Assembly (NCBI RefSeq): GCF_003369915.1
Contig: NW_022881614.1
Location: forward strand, 28,279,326-28,343,325
Length of the DNA stretch: 64,000 bases
Reading direction: 5' to 3'
From: Drosophila miranda
Lineage: Eukaryota; Arthropoda; Insecta; Diptera; Drosophilidae
The position numbers and the translations under genes are program-made. Shown here in pieces: positions 1 through 11,172 of this stretch; the stretch's first letter is position 1; every line of letters starts with the position of its first letter. The notes beneath the pieces were generated by a model. The model worked only from the letters and a program-made list of their open reading frames with translations, ran no database searches and was not told the DNA's origin.

Positions 1-5
1 TCAAT

Positions 6-3000
6 ATGGCAAATAGGGAAGTTCGGCGAGGCAATGGAGCCCGACCCAGTGGTAAAGGTGAGATGAAAAATGCGACCTTAGCTGCAACAATAGGCAGCAA
101 TGGCTGCTACGTTTGTCCTGGGACCCATGGATTGAAAGGGTGTCAAAGGTTTAACGAACTATCACCAGTACAACGTTACCATGAGGCGAAGAAGCATTCG
201 CTGTGCCTGATTTGTTTTAGCAAGCGACATACAACTAGAAACTGTAATGGTCCGCGATGTAGGATTTGCAGCAAGCCGCATCATGAACTTCTGCATCGAG
301 AGATACCTATTGTTGCCAATGAGCCGGGGCTCAAAGGGCAGGAGATGCAAGAGCCTAAGTCACTGCATAGCTCCCTATTGTCTAGATCATCCACCAACTT
401 TCTTGCGACCGCTGTAGTTCAAATCAAAGCTATAGCCCGAGCAGATCGCAATTGCAGGTGCGTGTTAGATTCCGGTAGTCAATTCAATTTTCTGACGGCT
501 AGGATAGTCTCGGCCCTGGGCCTAGAAATGCGCGACTCAGTCATACAACTCAGTGGTATTGGAAATGCAACATCTCAAGTTATGGGAGAGGTGCAAGCGA
601 CTTTTAAATCTAGAGTCACCAGATATATGACTACCGAGGACTTCTGTGTGCTGAAGGAAATAACTCAGTATAACCCAACAAGCTCAGGAATTTGTTCGGA
701 GTGGGTTCCACCCAAGGGAGTTACGCTGGCCGACCCTACATTTCAGTCCGGGGAAGATATTGACATGCTAGTTGGAGTCACATTGTTTTTCAAGCTAATT
801 GTAGCAGGGCAAATAAAACTAGGAGCACACCTTCCAAGGCTTCAAAAGTCTCTGTTAGGCTGGGTCGTCGTAGGTGAATTCACGAAATGTTCTGAAGTTG
901 CACTGTTAGCAACTGACATTGAACGAAAGGTGTCGAAAAATGTTCAGCTGCAAGAGCTCGTACAAAGGTTTTGGAAGTGTGAAGAAGTCCCTGAAACAGT
1001 AGATAAGTTCACTGAGGAAGAAAAACAGTGCGAAGATTGTTTTGTGACGCATGTTAAGCAGGAGGCCTCAGGACATTTAGTGGTAGCTCTGCCCTTTAAG
1101 AATCCTAAAGTTGAGTTAGGCGAAACTTATCAAATCGCACTTACCAGGTTCTTGAATTTAGAGAAGAGTTTAAATCGTAGCCAAGCGCTGAAGGAACAAT
1201 ATGTTCAATTTATTGAAGAATATCGCCAGTTAGGGCATTAAACTGCAATAGAGCTTGCCGGACAAGAAAAGGTCGAATACTTCATGCCACATCATCCGGT
1301 TATTCGCCCAGAGAGTTTGACGACCAAGTTACGAGTCGTACTTGATGCCTCATGTAGATCTAGCAACGGCAGGTCACTGCACGACGCAACCTTGGTTGGT
1401 CCAACGTTGCAGCCTGATCTGTTCGAGACTTTGACCAGGTTCCGTTTCTATAGATACGCCCTTACGGCCGACATAAAGAAAATGTACCGTAGAAACTATC
1501 ACATAGAAACTATCAATGCATTCTATGGCGATGCAACGTTTCGGATCCTATCCAGGTGCTACGCCTAAACACGGTCACTTATGGAACAAATTCGGCGCCG
1601 TTCCTGGCAGTACGTTGCCTCTATTACTTGGTCGATAGGTACGCGGAAAAATTTCCGTTAGCTAGAGAGGCAGTAAAGCGAAGTTTCTATATGGATGATA
1701 TGCTGTGTGGAGCCGAATCAAAAGAGGAACTGACAAAGTTGAAAGAACAAGTGACCGAATTATTAGGGCTAGGAAAGTTCGAGCTGCACAAATGGCGCAG
1801 CAATTATCAAGGAATGGACAACAACACCAGCCTAGAGCCCCTGATGCTAAAAACAGAGGACGCAGCTAAAACTTTGGGGATATATTGGTCAAGTCTAGAG
1901 GACAAATTCCAATTTTGCTTTAACATAAAGGACTCCGCAATCGCCACGAAGCGATCAGTGCTGTCCGAATTGGCTCAGGTGTTTGATCCGTTAGGGTTCT
2001 TGAGTCCCTTGCTGATCTTGGGCAAGATCTTTGTTCAGGAACTTTGGCTTCTAAAGCAGGATTGGGACGAGGAGTTACCAGCAAGCTACGCAACTCAATG
2101 GCTTCGATATAGAGAAGAACTGAAACTAATTGACAAATTTTCAATTCCGCGATCCTCAATTCCAATTACGGCCGACCCATGCACTTTGCAACTGTTTGGT
2201 TTCTCTGACGCATCCAACAGAGCTTACGGCGGCGTAATTTATGCTCGTGTTAGGGATGAAGGGGGAGGAATTTCGGTGCGACTGGTAACGGCCAAGTCCA
2301 AAGTAGCCCCAGTTAGGGTAACATCCTTGCCACGCTTAGAGTTACAAGGAGCATTGTTAGTGGCCAAGCTAATGGCAAAGGTATGCGCCTGTCTTCACAT
2401 ACCAGTAGAGAAGGTTAACTATTTCACGGACTCCACAATTGTGTTAAATTGGCTGTCGTCACATGCTAGTCGATGGACCACCTTCGTTGCCAATAGGGTG
2501 GCTCAAATACAAGAGCGCACACATGTACAGGATTGGCTCAAGGTCGACACCAAATCAAACCCTGCAGATATTGTATCTAGGGGATTATTGGTAACCGAAT
2601 TGAGCAAGTCAACGATGTGGTGGAACGGTCCAGAATTTTTAATGGACGCAGCAGATGACTGGACCAAATTTAATTGGAGTGAGGAAATACAAACAGTTCC
2701 AGGGGAGAGGAAATGTAAGTTCTCGCTGACAGTTGGAAAGGTAGAAAGTAATGAGAAGTTAGATGTCGTGGGGAGATGCAAATTTGCAAATGATTTCCTC
2801 AAATTGCAGCGAGTTTTTAGCTATATTTTTCGCTGGCGTAGAATATCGTTGAGATCAAACTCAAATGAAATAGGCAACCTTACTGCAGCTGAAATGGAGG
2901 GCGGATTGCGCTATATTGTATATAATGTGCAGCAGTTGAGCTTGCATGAGGAATTCATTAAGCTTAAAGAGGGAAAGGTGATCAAATCAGCGAGAATTCA

Positions 3001-4293
3001 GAGTTTAAGCCCGTTTTTACAAGAGGAAGAGGGAATAACTATTATTCGAGTCGGCGGAAGGTTGTCCAATGCCGAATTGCCATTTGACACAAGGCATCCC
3101 ATCTTAATGCCGAGCAACCATAAAGTGGTAGAGGCGCTTGTTGAACTCACACATCGAAAGAATTTACATGCCGGGGCACAATCGCTATGTGCCTTTTTGC
3201 GACAGAGATATTGGGTAATCAATTGCAGGAAACTTGCCCGCAGGGTGATCCGTGGCTGCATACCATGCTTTTGTCGTCGGCCGCTCGCTGCAACACAGCT
3301 GATGGGAGCGCTGCCAGCTAACCGAGTGCGAGGCAATATCTACCCCTTCGAGCGCGCTGGACTGGACTTTGCTGGACCAATATGGATGCACTTTCACATG
3401 CGAGGAAAACGTATCTGTGCATATTTGTATGCTTTGCAACAAAGGCCTGCCATATAGAGATCGTGTCGGACTTAAGCTCAAATGCGTTCATCGCGGCGCT
3501 AAAACGGTTCTTTGCAAGACGTGGATTGAGTTCTGACCTATATTGCGACAACGCCACCAATTTTGTAGGTGCGTCACGAGAGCTCAACAGAGCTTTCGAC
3601 TCGCCAAGTCAGAAACTCATTGACGACGAATGCAGCCAGCGAGGAGTCAGGTTTCACTTCATCCCCCCACGCTCCCCTCACTTTGGAAGATTATGGGAGA
3701 GCGCCGTGAAGGTGGCCAAACAGCTGCTGGTGAAATGCACCAACAGCACAGCACTTAACTACGAAGATCTTGCGACTGCCATCACACAAGTAGAAGCGGT
3801 GATGAATTCTAGACCTCTGCATCCCTTGTCATCGGACCCGAATGACTTCGAGGCGCTAACTCCCGGTCATTTCTTGGTTGGCCGACCCCTGAACGCGTTA
3901 GTAGAACCAGTAGACGACGCACTGTTGAAACTGTCCATGAGCAACCATTGGAAACGCATTCTAATGGGACACCACATGTTCTGGCACCGCTGGTCGTCGG
4001 AATATTTGACGTTGCTGCAGAAGCGGACAAAGTGGAGCACTGTAGCCAACAACATTCAACTTGGTACACTGGTCCTTATTGCGGAAGACAACGCTCCGCC
4101 CGGACAATGGCTGCTGGGAAGAGTTGCAGAGTTACACCCAGGAGCTGATGGTGCAGTTCGGGTTGTAACACTCAGGACCAAGACTGGATTATTTAAGCGC
4201 AACGTACATAAGCTCTGCCCGCTGCCTACAGATGCCTATGAACTTAATGTTGGAAGGAGCTTCCAAGGTGGGGAGAATGTTGACGCCCCTTAA
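6..4293 (+). pseudogene. BEL/Pao gag-pol polyprotein (element A), broken
   Basis: Would encode the retrotransposon polyprotein. Visible in order: Cys/His zinc knuckles with the BEL-type C-x2-C...HHELLH motif (about 35-100 aa), protease motif LDSGSQFNFL, reverse transcriptase with YMDD catalytic box near 1690, RNase H with GFSDAS near 2200, HHCC zinc-binding and integrase core (DNATNF near 3547), and the conserved C-terminal segment ending PLP near 4220. Damage: an in-frame TAA at 1239-1241, a frameshift in the reverse transcriptase between about 1490 and 1556, and a frameshift near 3400 at the start of integrase. The first coding base is outside the window. The three breaks make an active copy unlikely. 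Confidence 0.9.
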
Positions 4294-4561
4294 TAGAATA
4301 TAGGATTAAATTACTTTATAAAGGTTAACAATTTGAATATTTGAATTAATATGTAAATATTACTAAAATTGTGAATTAATTTGAAGTTGGCGCGTTACAT
4401 TATGTACATATAAAGAAGCGCAATGGATAGTATCAATAGTATCGAGCCAAAACGATCTGAATTATGATCACTAGATTTAAGAGACATACGAAATAAAACG
4501 AACGAGCAAGGAACTACATCGAGCGGATTAAGGAAGGTCTTAATTGTGTAGACGGATTCCA
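4278..4561 (+). repeat. 3' LTR of BEL element A
   Basis: Begins TGTTGACGCC directly after a purine-rich tract and the last pol codons, and ends about where the LINE reading frame resumes (ACTGG... at 4562). The partner LTR is outside the window, so both boundaries are inferred from the TG...CA rule and the coding disruption. AAATAAAA near 4491 may act as the polyadenylation signal. Confidence 0.65.
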
Positions 4562-5286
4562 CTGGAAAACTGTTGAAGGGACTTAGCTCGTACACTGTTT
4601 TTGGCAAGGAAAGTTTTGAGTTTGTGTTGATATCCTGCTGTTTCAAAGGTTATTGGGTGATGGTGGCTGCCTCCTAGGTAAAACTTTTCGCATTTCCAAT
4701 TCTCTATATGAATACCCTTTGTGAAAGTTAAATCGAGTACAGACCCTGATGTTGAGTAGATGTGTCTTCTGAATGTGAGACTGTGGTCATTTGCTAGACT
4801 ATAGCCAGCATTTGACATAGCTTGCATGAGAAAAGTTCCCTTTCCACTGTTGGTTCTGTCTCCAGAAAAGGTATGTCTTGCGTTAAAATCTCCTGCAATT
4901 ATGACTTTTCCGAATGCATCTAAATATTCAAGGAGATTGTTAATCGCTTGCTTGAAGGATGCAAGAGACAACAAAGGTTCAAAATATACTGAGGTGATAA
5001 AAAATGTATCTTTGTTTTTGATGGTTCTTGCTATAATTATATCTTGCTCTGTCTCATATATCAGTCTTTTAACTCTTAAGTCTTTTTTGTATGCAATCGC
5101 CACTCCTCCATAACCGTCCTCTCTATGTTTTTCTAACATATTGAAGTTGGCTAGTTTCCTAAAACGGAGATCGTGAGAGAAAACTTCAGCCAGAATGGCA
5201 AAGTCGAAGTTTTCATTGTTTAAGTAGAATACTAGGTCGTTTTTATTGGCTTTAATAGATTGAATGTTATGTTGTAAAAATTTCAT
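4562..5286 (-). pseudogene. LINE ORF2 fragment: AP-type endonuclease domain
   Basis: Starts MKFLQHNIQS at 5286, the usual start of a LINE apurinic-like endonuclease that nicks the target for target-primed reverse transcription. Visible motifs: N and Q of the first strand, FAILAEVF (catalytic Glu), DGYGGVAIA, IAGDFNARH (catalytic Asp/Asn), SVLDLTF and a terminal SHHHPITF (catalytic His). The frame stays open to about 4562, where BEL element A interrupts it and adds about five foreign residues. No reverse transcriptase remains in the window. Confidence 0.85.
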
Positions 5287-5288
5287 AT

Positions 5289-6878
5289 TTATTTAGATGT
5301 TTTAAAAAGGTTCGTTTCTCTCTGTTTGTTCATTTTTCTGTCTGCATTATGTTCCATATTGTAATCATTTGTACTGGTCACTTTTTTTGATGGATGTGAC
5401 ACATCATTTGAGTCGACTAAACGAGACAACATGTCAACCATCTGTTGAATGGTAAATTTGTTTTCTTTTAGTTCTTTGTTTTCAAAAAATGGTACGTGAT
5501 TACTAGAATCGCTGGGATATGATTCTAAGTGATAGTGGGGGTTTTGTGCAGGAACCAAAGGTCTCTGCACTAACCTGCTCGCATAACTGTGTTTTTTTAA
5601 AACTTCATTTGCTTTAACGTTTTTGTTTTGAACATTTTCCTCATTTATGTCTAGTTTTGGATAGTTTTTTTCATAATTATCTTACAGCGAAAAGTTTTGA
5701 TGGATTGAGTAAGTGCTAAGCACTTCCTTACGCGCGATTTTTTTGATTGTCATTATTTTGTTAATTTCCATCTCCTTTTCCTATACTGGACACATCAGTC
5801 TGTCCCTAGCTGAGTGATTTTTCCCATTGCAAAGGATACACTTGAGACCAGTGCACGACCCATTGCACACCTCGACTCCGCATTTATAGCACCTCCTAGC
5901 TGATTTGCATCTGGTCGAAGTGTGACCAAGTCTGCCACAATTATAACATTGCCTTACTCTGGGAACATATATGCTTACTTTCATCCCACATATCCCAAAA
6001 AGAGATACCTTTTCTGGGATGTCTGAACCCTCAAAACCAATTTTGACTGTTTCTAATGGTATGAGCTTGAATGTTTCGTTGTTGTCATCGGTTGTAATTT
6101 TCTGCCTTCTTGCTAATCTTTCAATTGACTTAGTTTTTATTTTAGAAGTAATAATTTCATTCTCAGAAAAACCGAGGGGCACCCCTTTAATTACTCCATA
6201 GGATTCCACATAGTCTTTTGGTATAAATACCACTAAATTCATTTTTTTTAACTCCTCATTTAAAACTAAATCATTTGCTTCGCTGAAAACCTTAAAATAA
6301 ATCTTGTATAGTGTAGGCGCAAGAGCTACGATTTCTTTAATTCCTTTGATTTTAAGGTGTCTTATTTTTTCAAAAAAGAATAAGCCATTTTTGGTGTTTT
6401 TGTTTTCGAAGATGGTACTGTTCTTAGTCGATACTAGTACAGCCGCATCACCGATGTGGCACTCACTATACAACACTGTTTCTCTTTCGATACCTACATT
6501 TGATGGGTTTATAATCGGATTAGTATTTTTATTCAGTGTTTTAGTCATTTCAGTATTTCCAGTAAAACCATTTATGGCATTTGTGTGAGAATTGTGAACG
6601 GTCACACCGTCAGAAGCCTCCACCATTTTGTTACTGTCATCGTCTATCAGCATTTTGTTATTTATGTCTGTATTGGTATTGTCGCTTTTTTGTTCCTTGC
6701 GCATCGTTTTTGCTGGGTACTTTTCGTTAGTCAAGCTGTCGAATATGTCCTCTTTCACACTTGAACACAAAGCACTGAAGTTTTTTGCTATTGTTTTTTG
6801 GGTTTAAATTTTGCTGCTTTTTGCCACCTGATCAGGGGGTTTCAATTTGGCAGACACCGAGTGACCGGCGTCCGCCAT
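5289..6878 (-). pseudogene. LINE ORF1 (gag-like RNA-binding protein), broken
   Basis: ORF1 nucleocapsid-type protein. An ATG at 6878 (MADAGHS...) opens a frame that hits TAA at about 6806 and continues in the same frame to 5781. The central part ends in three zinc knuckles (QCYNCGRLGHTSTRC, RCYKCGVEVCNGSC, CILCNGKNHSARDRLMC) at about 5785-5965. A TAG follows at about 5780, then further stops, and a C-terminal piece is open at 5289-5570. These nonsense codons make it a dead copy. The knuckle triplet is what identifies the family. Confidence 0.75.
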
Positions 6879-6960
6879 ACTTGCTGGTTTAACCAGATTG
6901 CCAAAGACTTACCTATCCTTTGGGAAATGAAAAGAGGAAAAATTTATATATTGGTGAAGA

Positions 6961-7281
6961 TTTGTATGAAATAAACAATGATCCAATTTTTACAATCACT
7001 TTTAATTAAGCCTTTGTTGCTTGGAAAAAGTCACTTTTCAGACTGTTAAGAAAAAACACGACCGGTCTCGCTCGCTGATGAAAAGGAAGAGTAAAAAGAG
7101 TTTAAAATGTAGTAAATAAACATTCGAAATCAGTCCAATTCTTTTTTCAATCCATGCGATAGGCGATATCGATTTTTGCTGGTAGGTGAAATGACAATAA
7201 TTGCACCAAAGTGGCTGCGTAAATATTACAAAGGCAGTGCACTGAATATTCATTTCTTCAGAGAATTTGCAAGCCTGCATA
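6961..7281. other. Upstream region of first MADF/C2H2 gene
   Basis: About 320 bp without a supportable gene. AT-rich, contains GCGATATCGATTT near 7163 resembling a partial DREF site, and presumably holds the promoter and 5' UTR of the zinc-finger gene starting at 7282. No clear TATA box or repeat is seen. Confidence 0.4.
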
Positions 7282-9146
7282 ATGGAGGTATGCGGCAGCG
7301 TTTTGGTTAACAACAATTACCAGCAGTTTCGTTTGAAATGCATTTATTGCACAATTGAAAGCGACCTAAAAGATTGGGAACAGTTCACAATTCATGTGAG
7401 AAATGCCCACCACTTTGATGATGATGAAAACATTGACAAAAATTGGAACGAGCAAGACTCAAGGATGGACTCCACAATCGCATATGAAGTCCCTCAGATC
7501 TTAGACGATGCGGAACCGATTGAAGAAGTAGATGACCAGAGTGTGTTGCCATATTGCATACTCGAAGACGAGGAATGGCCCAACGATGAGGCGGATGTGA
7601 ACGTAAGTAAATCACTCATAATAAGATTAAAATCACTTGAATTTCTTCAAACATTCGCAGAACATGCAATACGTCCAGGATATTGAATATGACAATAACA
7701 ATACAGAATTCACGTATGAGGAAATGGAATCGTCTGAAGTGGCGCAGGCCCCATTAGATGAAATTGTCTACGACGGTTTTTCGAGCATTGGTTCTCAAAA
7801 GGATGAAATGTTTGATGACCTGGACAATTTCTCGTATGATGAACAAGAAGAAGCAGAGGGCCCAAAAACACTAAGACTTGGCCGTCTCCCCAGAATGACG
7901 CGACCCGGACAAGTTTTTAAAGTACGCTGCCATGTACCTTTCTTTGACCTAGCACTAATTTGTACATCCTTCCAGTTAAAGGTTACATTTATTCGACGCA
8001 ATCCTCGCGTGTTACACCTCATTGAAGCCTACAAGGAGCATCCCTGCCTTTGGAATCCCTCGGACGAGTACTTCGAAAATGAGGAGGCACGATCGGAGGC
8101 ATACCACCTGATGATACTGCGATTGGACGAAAAAGCCAATGTGCTCTTCACCGAAGAAGAGTTAATAAAAACCATCCAGCAGTTGCACAGTCAATACACT
8201 CTTGCAGCCCAAATGGCTGGCGAGGATAAGCTCATTGGACTGGCGGCCCGTTGTACTCCCTGTACAACGCTAACCGACGACGAGGAAGATATCCAACTGA
8301 ATACAATTAAGGTGAGTACGGTCGGTATATGTAGAACGTTAATTAAGACTTTAATTCCGTTTCAGCTCAACTTCAAAGTAGAGAACGAGGTAACCAGCTC
8401 TTTTATAGATACATACGCAAACTATCCAGTTCTCTACAATACCTCGGATCCTGGTTTTGAGTCGGTGGAGCAACGTACAAGTGCGTACAAAAGGATGGCC
8501 GTCGAATTTAGGCCAGTGGTTCTGGCCAACGATACGGATGTTTATATTGCGATCCAAAAACTCCGGAAATGGGCATACGAAGCCATGAGGCGTATTAAGG
8601 CGAAGGAACTAATTAAAGCCGTCACCCCACAAGAACTTCAATACCTGCAAATGTGCAGCTTTCTACCCGTCAAATCAGACGGCCACGTATGGTACTGTGA
8701 ACACTGTGGCAAGCGATTCCACGGGGACTACAACCTCCTGACGCACATGTTCAAGCAGCATAACCAGGGTGAACCGCCATTCCTCTGTTCCCAGTGCCCA
8801 AGACGCTTCGAAAGACAACACGACATGGAGAAACACATTTTGCGAGCACACTGTGAACGTAAATTTCAATGCACATTTTGCGATACGTTTTTCTCGGTTG
8901 AGTGTGATCTAAAAGTGCACACGAAATTTCATACCGGCGAGCGCCCATATGTGTGTGATATGTGTGGGAAGTGTTTAAGTGTAATATGTGCGAAAAAAAT
9001 TTCCGTAAGAAATTCGAACTGACGAATCACCTCAAGGGGCATTTAAATATCCGTGATAAGAAATGCGACAAATGCGACGCTTCCTTTTATGACCATTCTT
9101 CTCTGTCTAGGCATCGTAGATTTAATCATAGAAGTAAATTAGATTA
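7282..9146 (+). pseudogene. MADF + C2H2 zinc-finger gene 1, truncated by internal deletion
   Basis: Likely nuclear DNA-binding factor. Exons by splice sites and frame: 7282-7602, 7661-7921, 7976-8311, 8366-about 9146. Order: an N-terminal Cys-containing segment shared with the second gene at 28411, an acidic linker, a MADF domain (RNPRVLHLIEAYKEHPCLW), a second MADF-like repeat (SFIDTYANYPVLYN), then C2H2 fingers from about 8690 (CEHCGKRFHGDYNLLTH, CSQCPRRFERQHDMEKH, CTFCDTFFSVECDLKVH). At 8968-8975 the text jumps from CDMCGK of one finger to FKCNMCEKNF of the next with a change of frame, giving a stop at 9020-9022; the last two fingers lie in another frame up to TAG at 9144. Resembles the CG1602/CG1603/az2 cluster of Muller C, but the exact orthologue is uncertain. 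Confidence 0.75.
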
Positions 9147-9280
9147 GGCACCTAATATTGTTAGTCTCTATAAAACAGTCTTGTATTTAATAAGTTTAAG
9201 GAGTTGCATAAAGCTGCCAAATGGGTTTTCTTGTTTTCTTGAAATAAATTATAATATATTATTATGTTGGCCTCTTAATT

Positions 9281-9292
9281 CATTTATTTATT
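9281..9292. repeat. Target-site duplication of nested LINE, left copy
   Basis: CATTTATTTATT directly precedes the LINE poly(T) (poly(A) on the minus strand). The identical 12 bases occur at 28115-28126 just outside the LINE 5' end. Confidence 0.8.
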
Positions 9293-10019
9293 TTTTTTTT
9301 TTTAGGGTTTATGTTACCAAGCTACCCGTGAGTAGCGTGGGATTATTTGGCCGCCCGCCTTTTGAAGGTGGAAATTGCCAAGTCAAAGAATAGAAGATGT
9401 TGGAGTGCTGTTTATAGCTTTACATCAATTTCGTCGATGAAGTCAATTAGTGTTTGGTACGCGCTGATGTTTTCTTTTCCAAGAATTTGTAAATATCATT
9501 ATATTTTCTTAGAGATGGGAAGTTTTGCCTTGTTGTGTTGTACCACTAACCATACAGTATATACATAGATGTGCCAGTTCATACAACGAAAGCGTCACAC
9601 ACTGGCTAGCGCGTTCAGTACCCCAGAGTGACGTCATCCTGAGAGAGAGAGCGCAGAGAGAACATCTTTGCATGTGTTAGTACACACGCAATATGTTTCG
9701 ACAAAAATATGTGATTGTATGCTTTTTCAGATTTTTTGAACTCTCTCAGGTCTGGTTCTGTTTTGCCACCAGCATGTTTTAGTGTATGGGTGCACATGCA
9801 TTCTCACGTACTTTGCGTGTGTGTGTTTAGTATTGCTGGCCGCTAGAACTGAAATTTGAGTTTGGTTCTTGTTTTGGGTCTTTTGATGAGCTGACCTACC
9901 GCCACAAAATAAATGAAGAATGGGCAGGGGGTGGGGGTATGGTACACTAGGGCGCGGGAAATAAAATAAAAGCTGTTACCACAAAATATAAAATATTACA
10001 ATAATATAATTACACATTT

Positions 10020-10393
10020 TGTGGAGATAATGTTTTTTATCCCCAATCGGCCGACTAATTATTTCGAATTAAATAAAACTCGGCGCAGAAATAAAATTAC
10101 GATATGTTCTTTAATGCGTGACATCCAAATTGCAAGCGTGGCTTGCCTGCCCTTTACATTGCCGCTCCGATCGCTAAGCGCAGCTTCGCTCGGCCGGCGT
10201 CGGTAGGCAGACGCAAAGCGGAGATAGCGAAGAGCGAGCTGGCAGAGAGCGTTTAGCAGGGCAAGCAAGCGCAAAGCTTTAACAAACAAATGAGTGACAT
10301 ACATACATAAGTAACAAACAAAATAAGCGGCTGAGGGCCAAGAATTAGGTGCTATTTGGCAAGCAGCTAATCGGCTGGGTTCTGCTCCGAACA
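10020..10393. repeat. Solo LTR nested inside Galileo copy 1
   Basis: A 374-bp block starting TGTGGAG and ending CGAACA, flanked by CATTT at 10015-10019 and 10394-10398. The second Galileo copy reads straight through this point (near 61608), so the block is an insertion. A TG...CA block with a 5-bp duplication and no coding region is what LTR-LTR recombination leaves. It does not match the LTRs of the other elements in the window; orientation is unknown. Confidence 0.75.
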
Positions 10394-10810
10394 CATTTAT
10401 TTCCTTATTTTAAACAGGTTTATTATAAATTATACAAATTATGCAAACGCCGTCGGTTCTCGACTGTTTTGTTTATTATAACTAAAACAATGATGTATCT
10501 AAATATACAATATAAGAAAAAATATATATACATATACTTAAATAAATATGCATAAATATAAATGGAATTGGTTTTACATATATTTCAAATCAATTGTCAA
10601 TCGCGCTCTTTCCGACGGGAATCTGCAAAGCAAAAATTTAGATGCCGGTCGCACCTTGAATACTCTCATGGACAATACCCATAAATTTTCTAATTCAATT
10701 ATAAAGACAACAGTAATTTTGAAAACCCTCATGCAATATACGAATGTAATAAACTTTAATATTTATGTACATATGTATGTACATAAGATATTTTATATAT
10801 ACAGTATATA

Positions 10811-11172
10811 CAAGAATATTTCAAAACTTCGCCCCGCCCACTTCCGCCCCCACAAAGGACGAAAGTCTGTGGCATCCACAATTTTAAAGATACGAGAAAA
10901 CCAAAAACGCAGAATCATAGATAATGACCATATCTATCAGATTGCTGAATCTGGATCAGATCAGATCATATAGCCAATAGGAACAAATCAATTTGCAGTG
11001 GCTACGCAGCGCCCGACGTCACGCTCAGACTGATTTTCTGTCTCTCTCGCACGCACTCTTTGTCGTGTCGTTTAATATTAGCGGCGTCTGCCGGAGGAGA
11101 GCCATACTGACTTAGTATCGGGTATAACTGTAGAGTTGCGGTGTCCGCAGCAACTCACAACGTTCCCCCTCG
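10811..11172 (+). mobile_element. ISY/DINE-1-type Helentron, partial copy a
   Basis: Matches the distal third of the full copy at 33390-34551, from CAAGAATATTTCAAAAC to the conserved terminus CGTTCCCCCTCG. It lacks the GTCY repeat end. Located in the centre of the Galileo-like element. Confidence 0.75.

Larger units (their letters stand above)
1..4561 (+). mobile_element. BEL/Pao LTR retrotransposon A, 5' part outside window
   Basis: Plus-strand element that enters the window inside gag. Domain order is zinc knuckles, aspartic protease, reverse transcriptase, RNase H, integrase and a BEL-type C-terminal domain, the order expected for BEL/Pao. A purine-rich tract at about 4264-4277 precedes the 3' LTR. 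The right end lies inside the endonuclease ORF of a minus-strand LINE, so this element is younger than that LINE. The left LTR is outside the window, so the target duplication cannot be checked. Confidence 0.9.
4562..6960 (-). mobile_element. Jockey-clade-like LINE, 5' part
   Basis: Minus-strand non-LTR retrotransposon with ORF1 (gag with CCHC knuckles) followed immediately by ORF2, of which only the endonuclease remains. The reverse transcriptase half should lie left of BEL element A, outside the window. The two-ORF layout, an ATG for ORF2 a few bases after the ORF1 stop, and the ORF1 triple-knuckle motif fit the jockey/TART group. The 5' boundary near 6960 is approximate, because no target duplication could be paired with the unseen 3' end. 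Confidence 0.8.

Noticed and set aside
9615..9797. A 60-residue frame beginning MCTHTLKHAGGK found at 9615-9797, 11745-11927 and 62557-62739
   Set aside because: The recurrence is explained by the inverted arms of the Galileo-like elements; the frame has no family motif and is not on the strand or place of a transposase.
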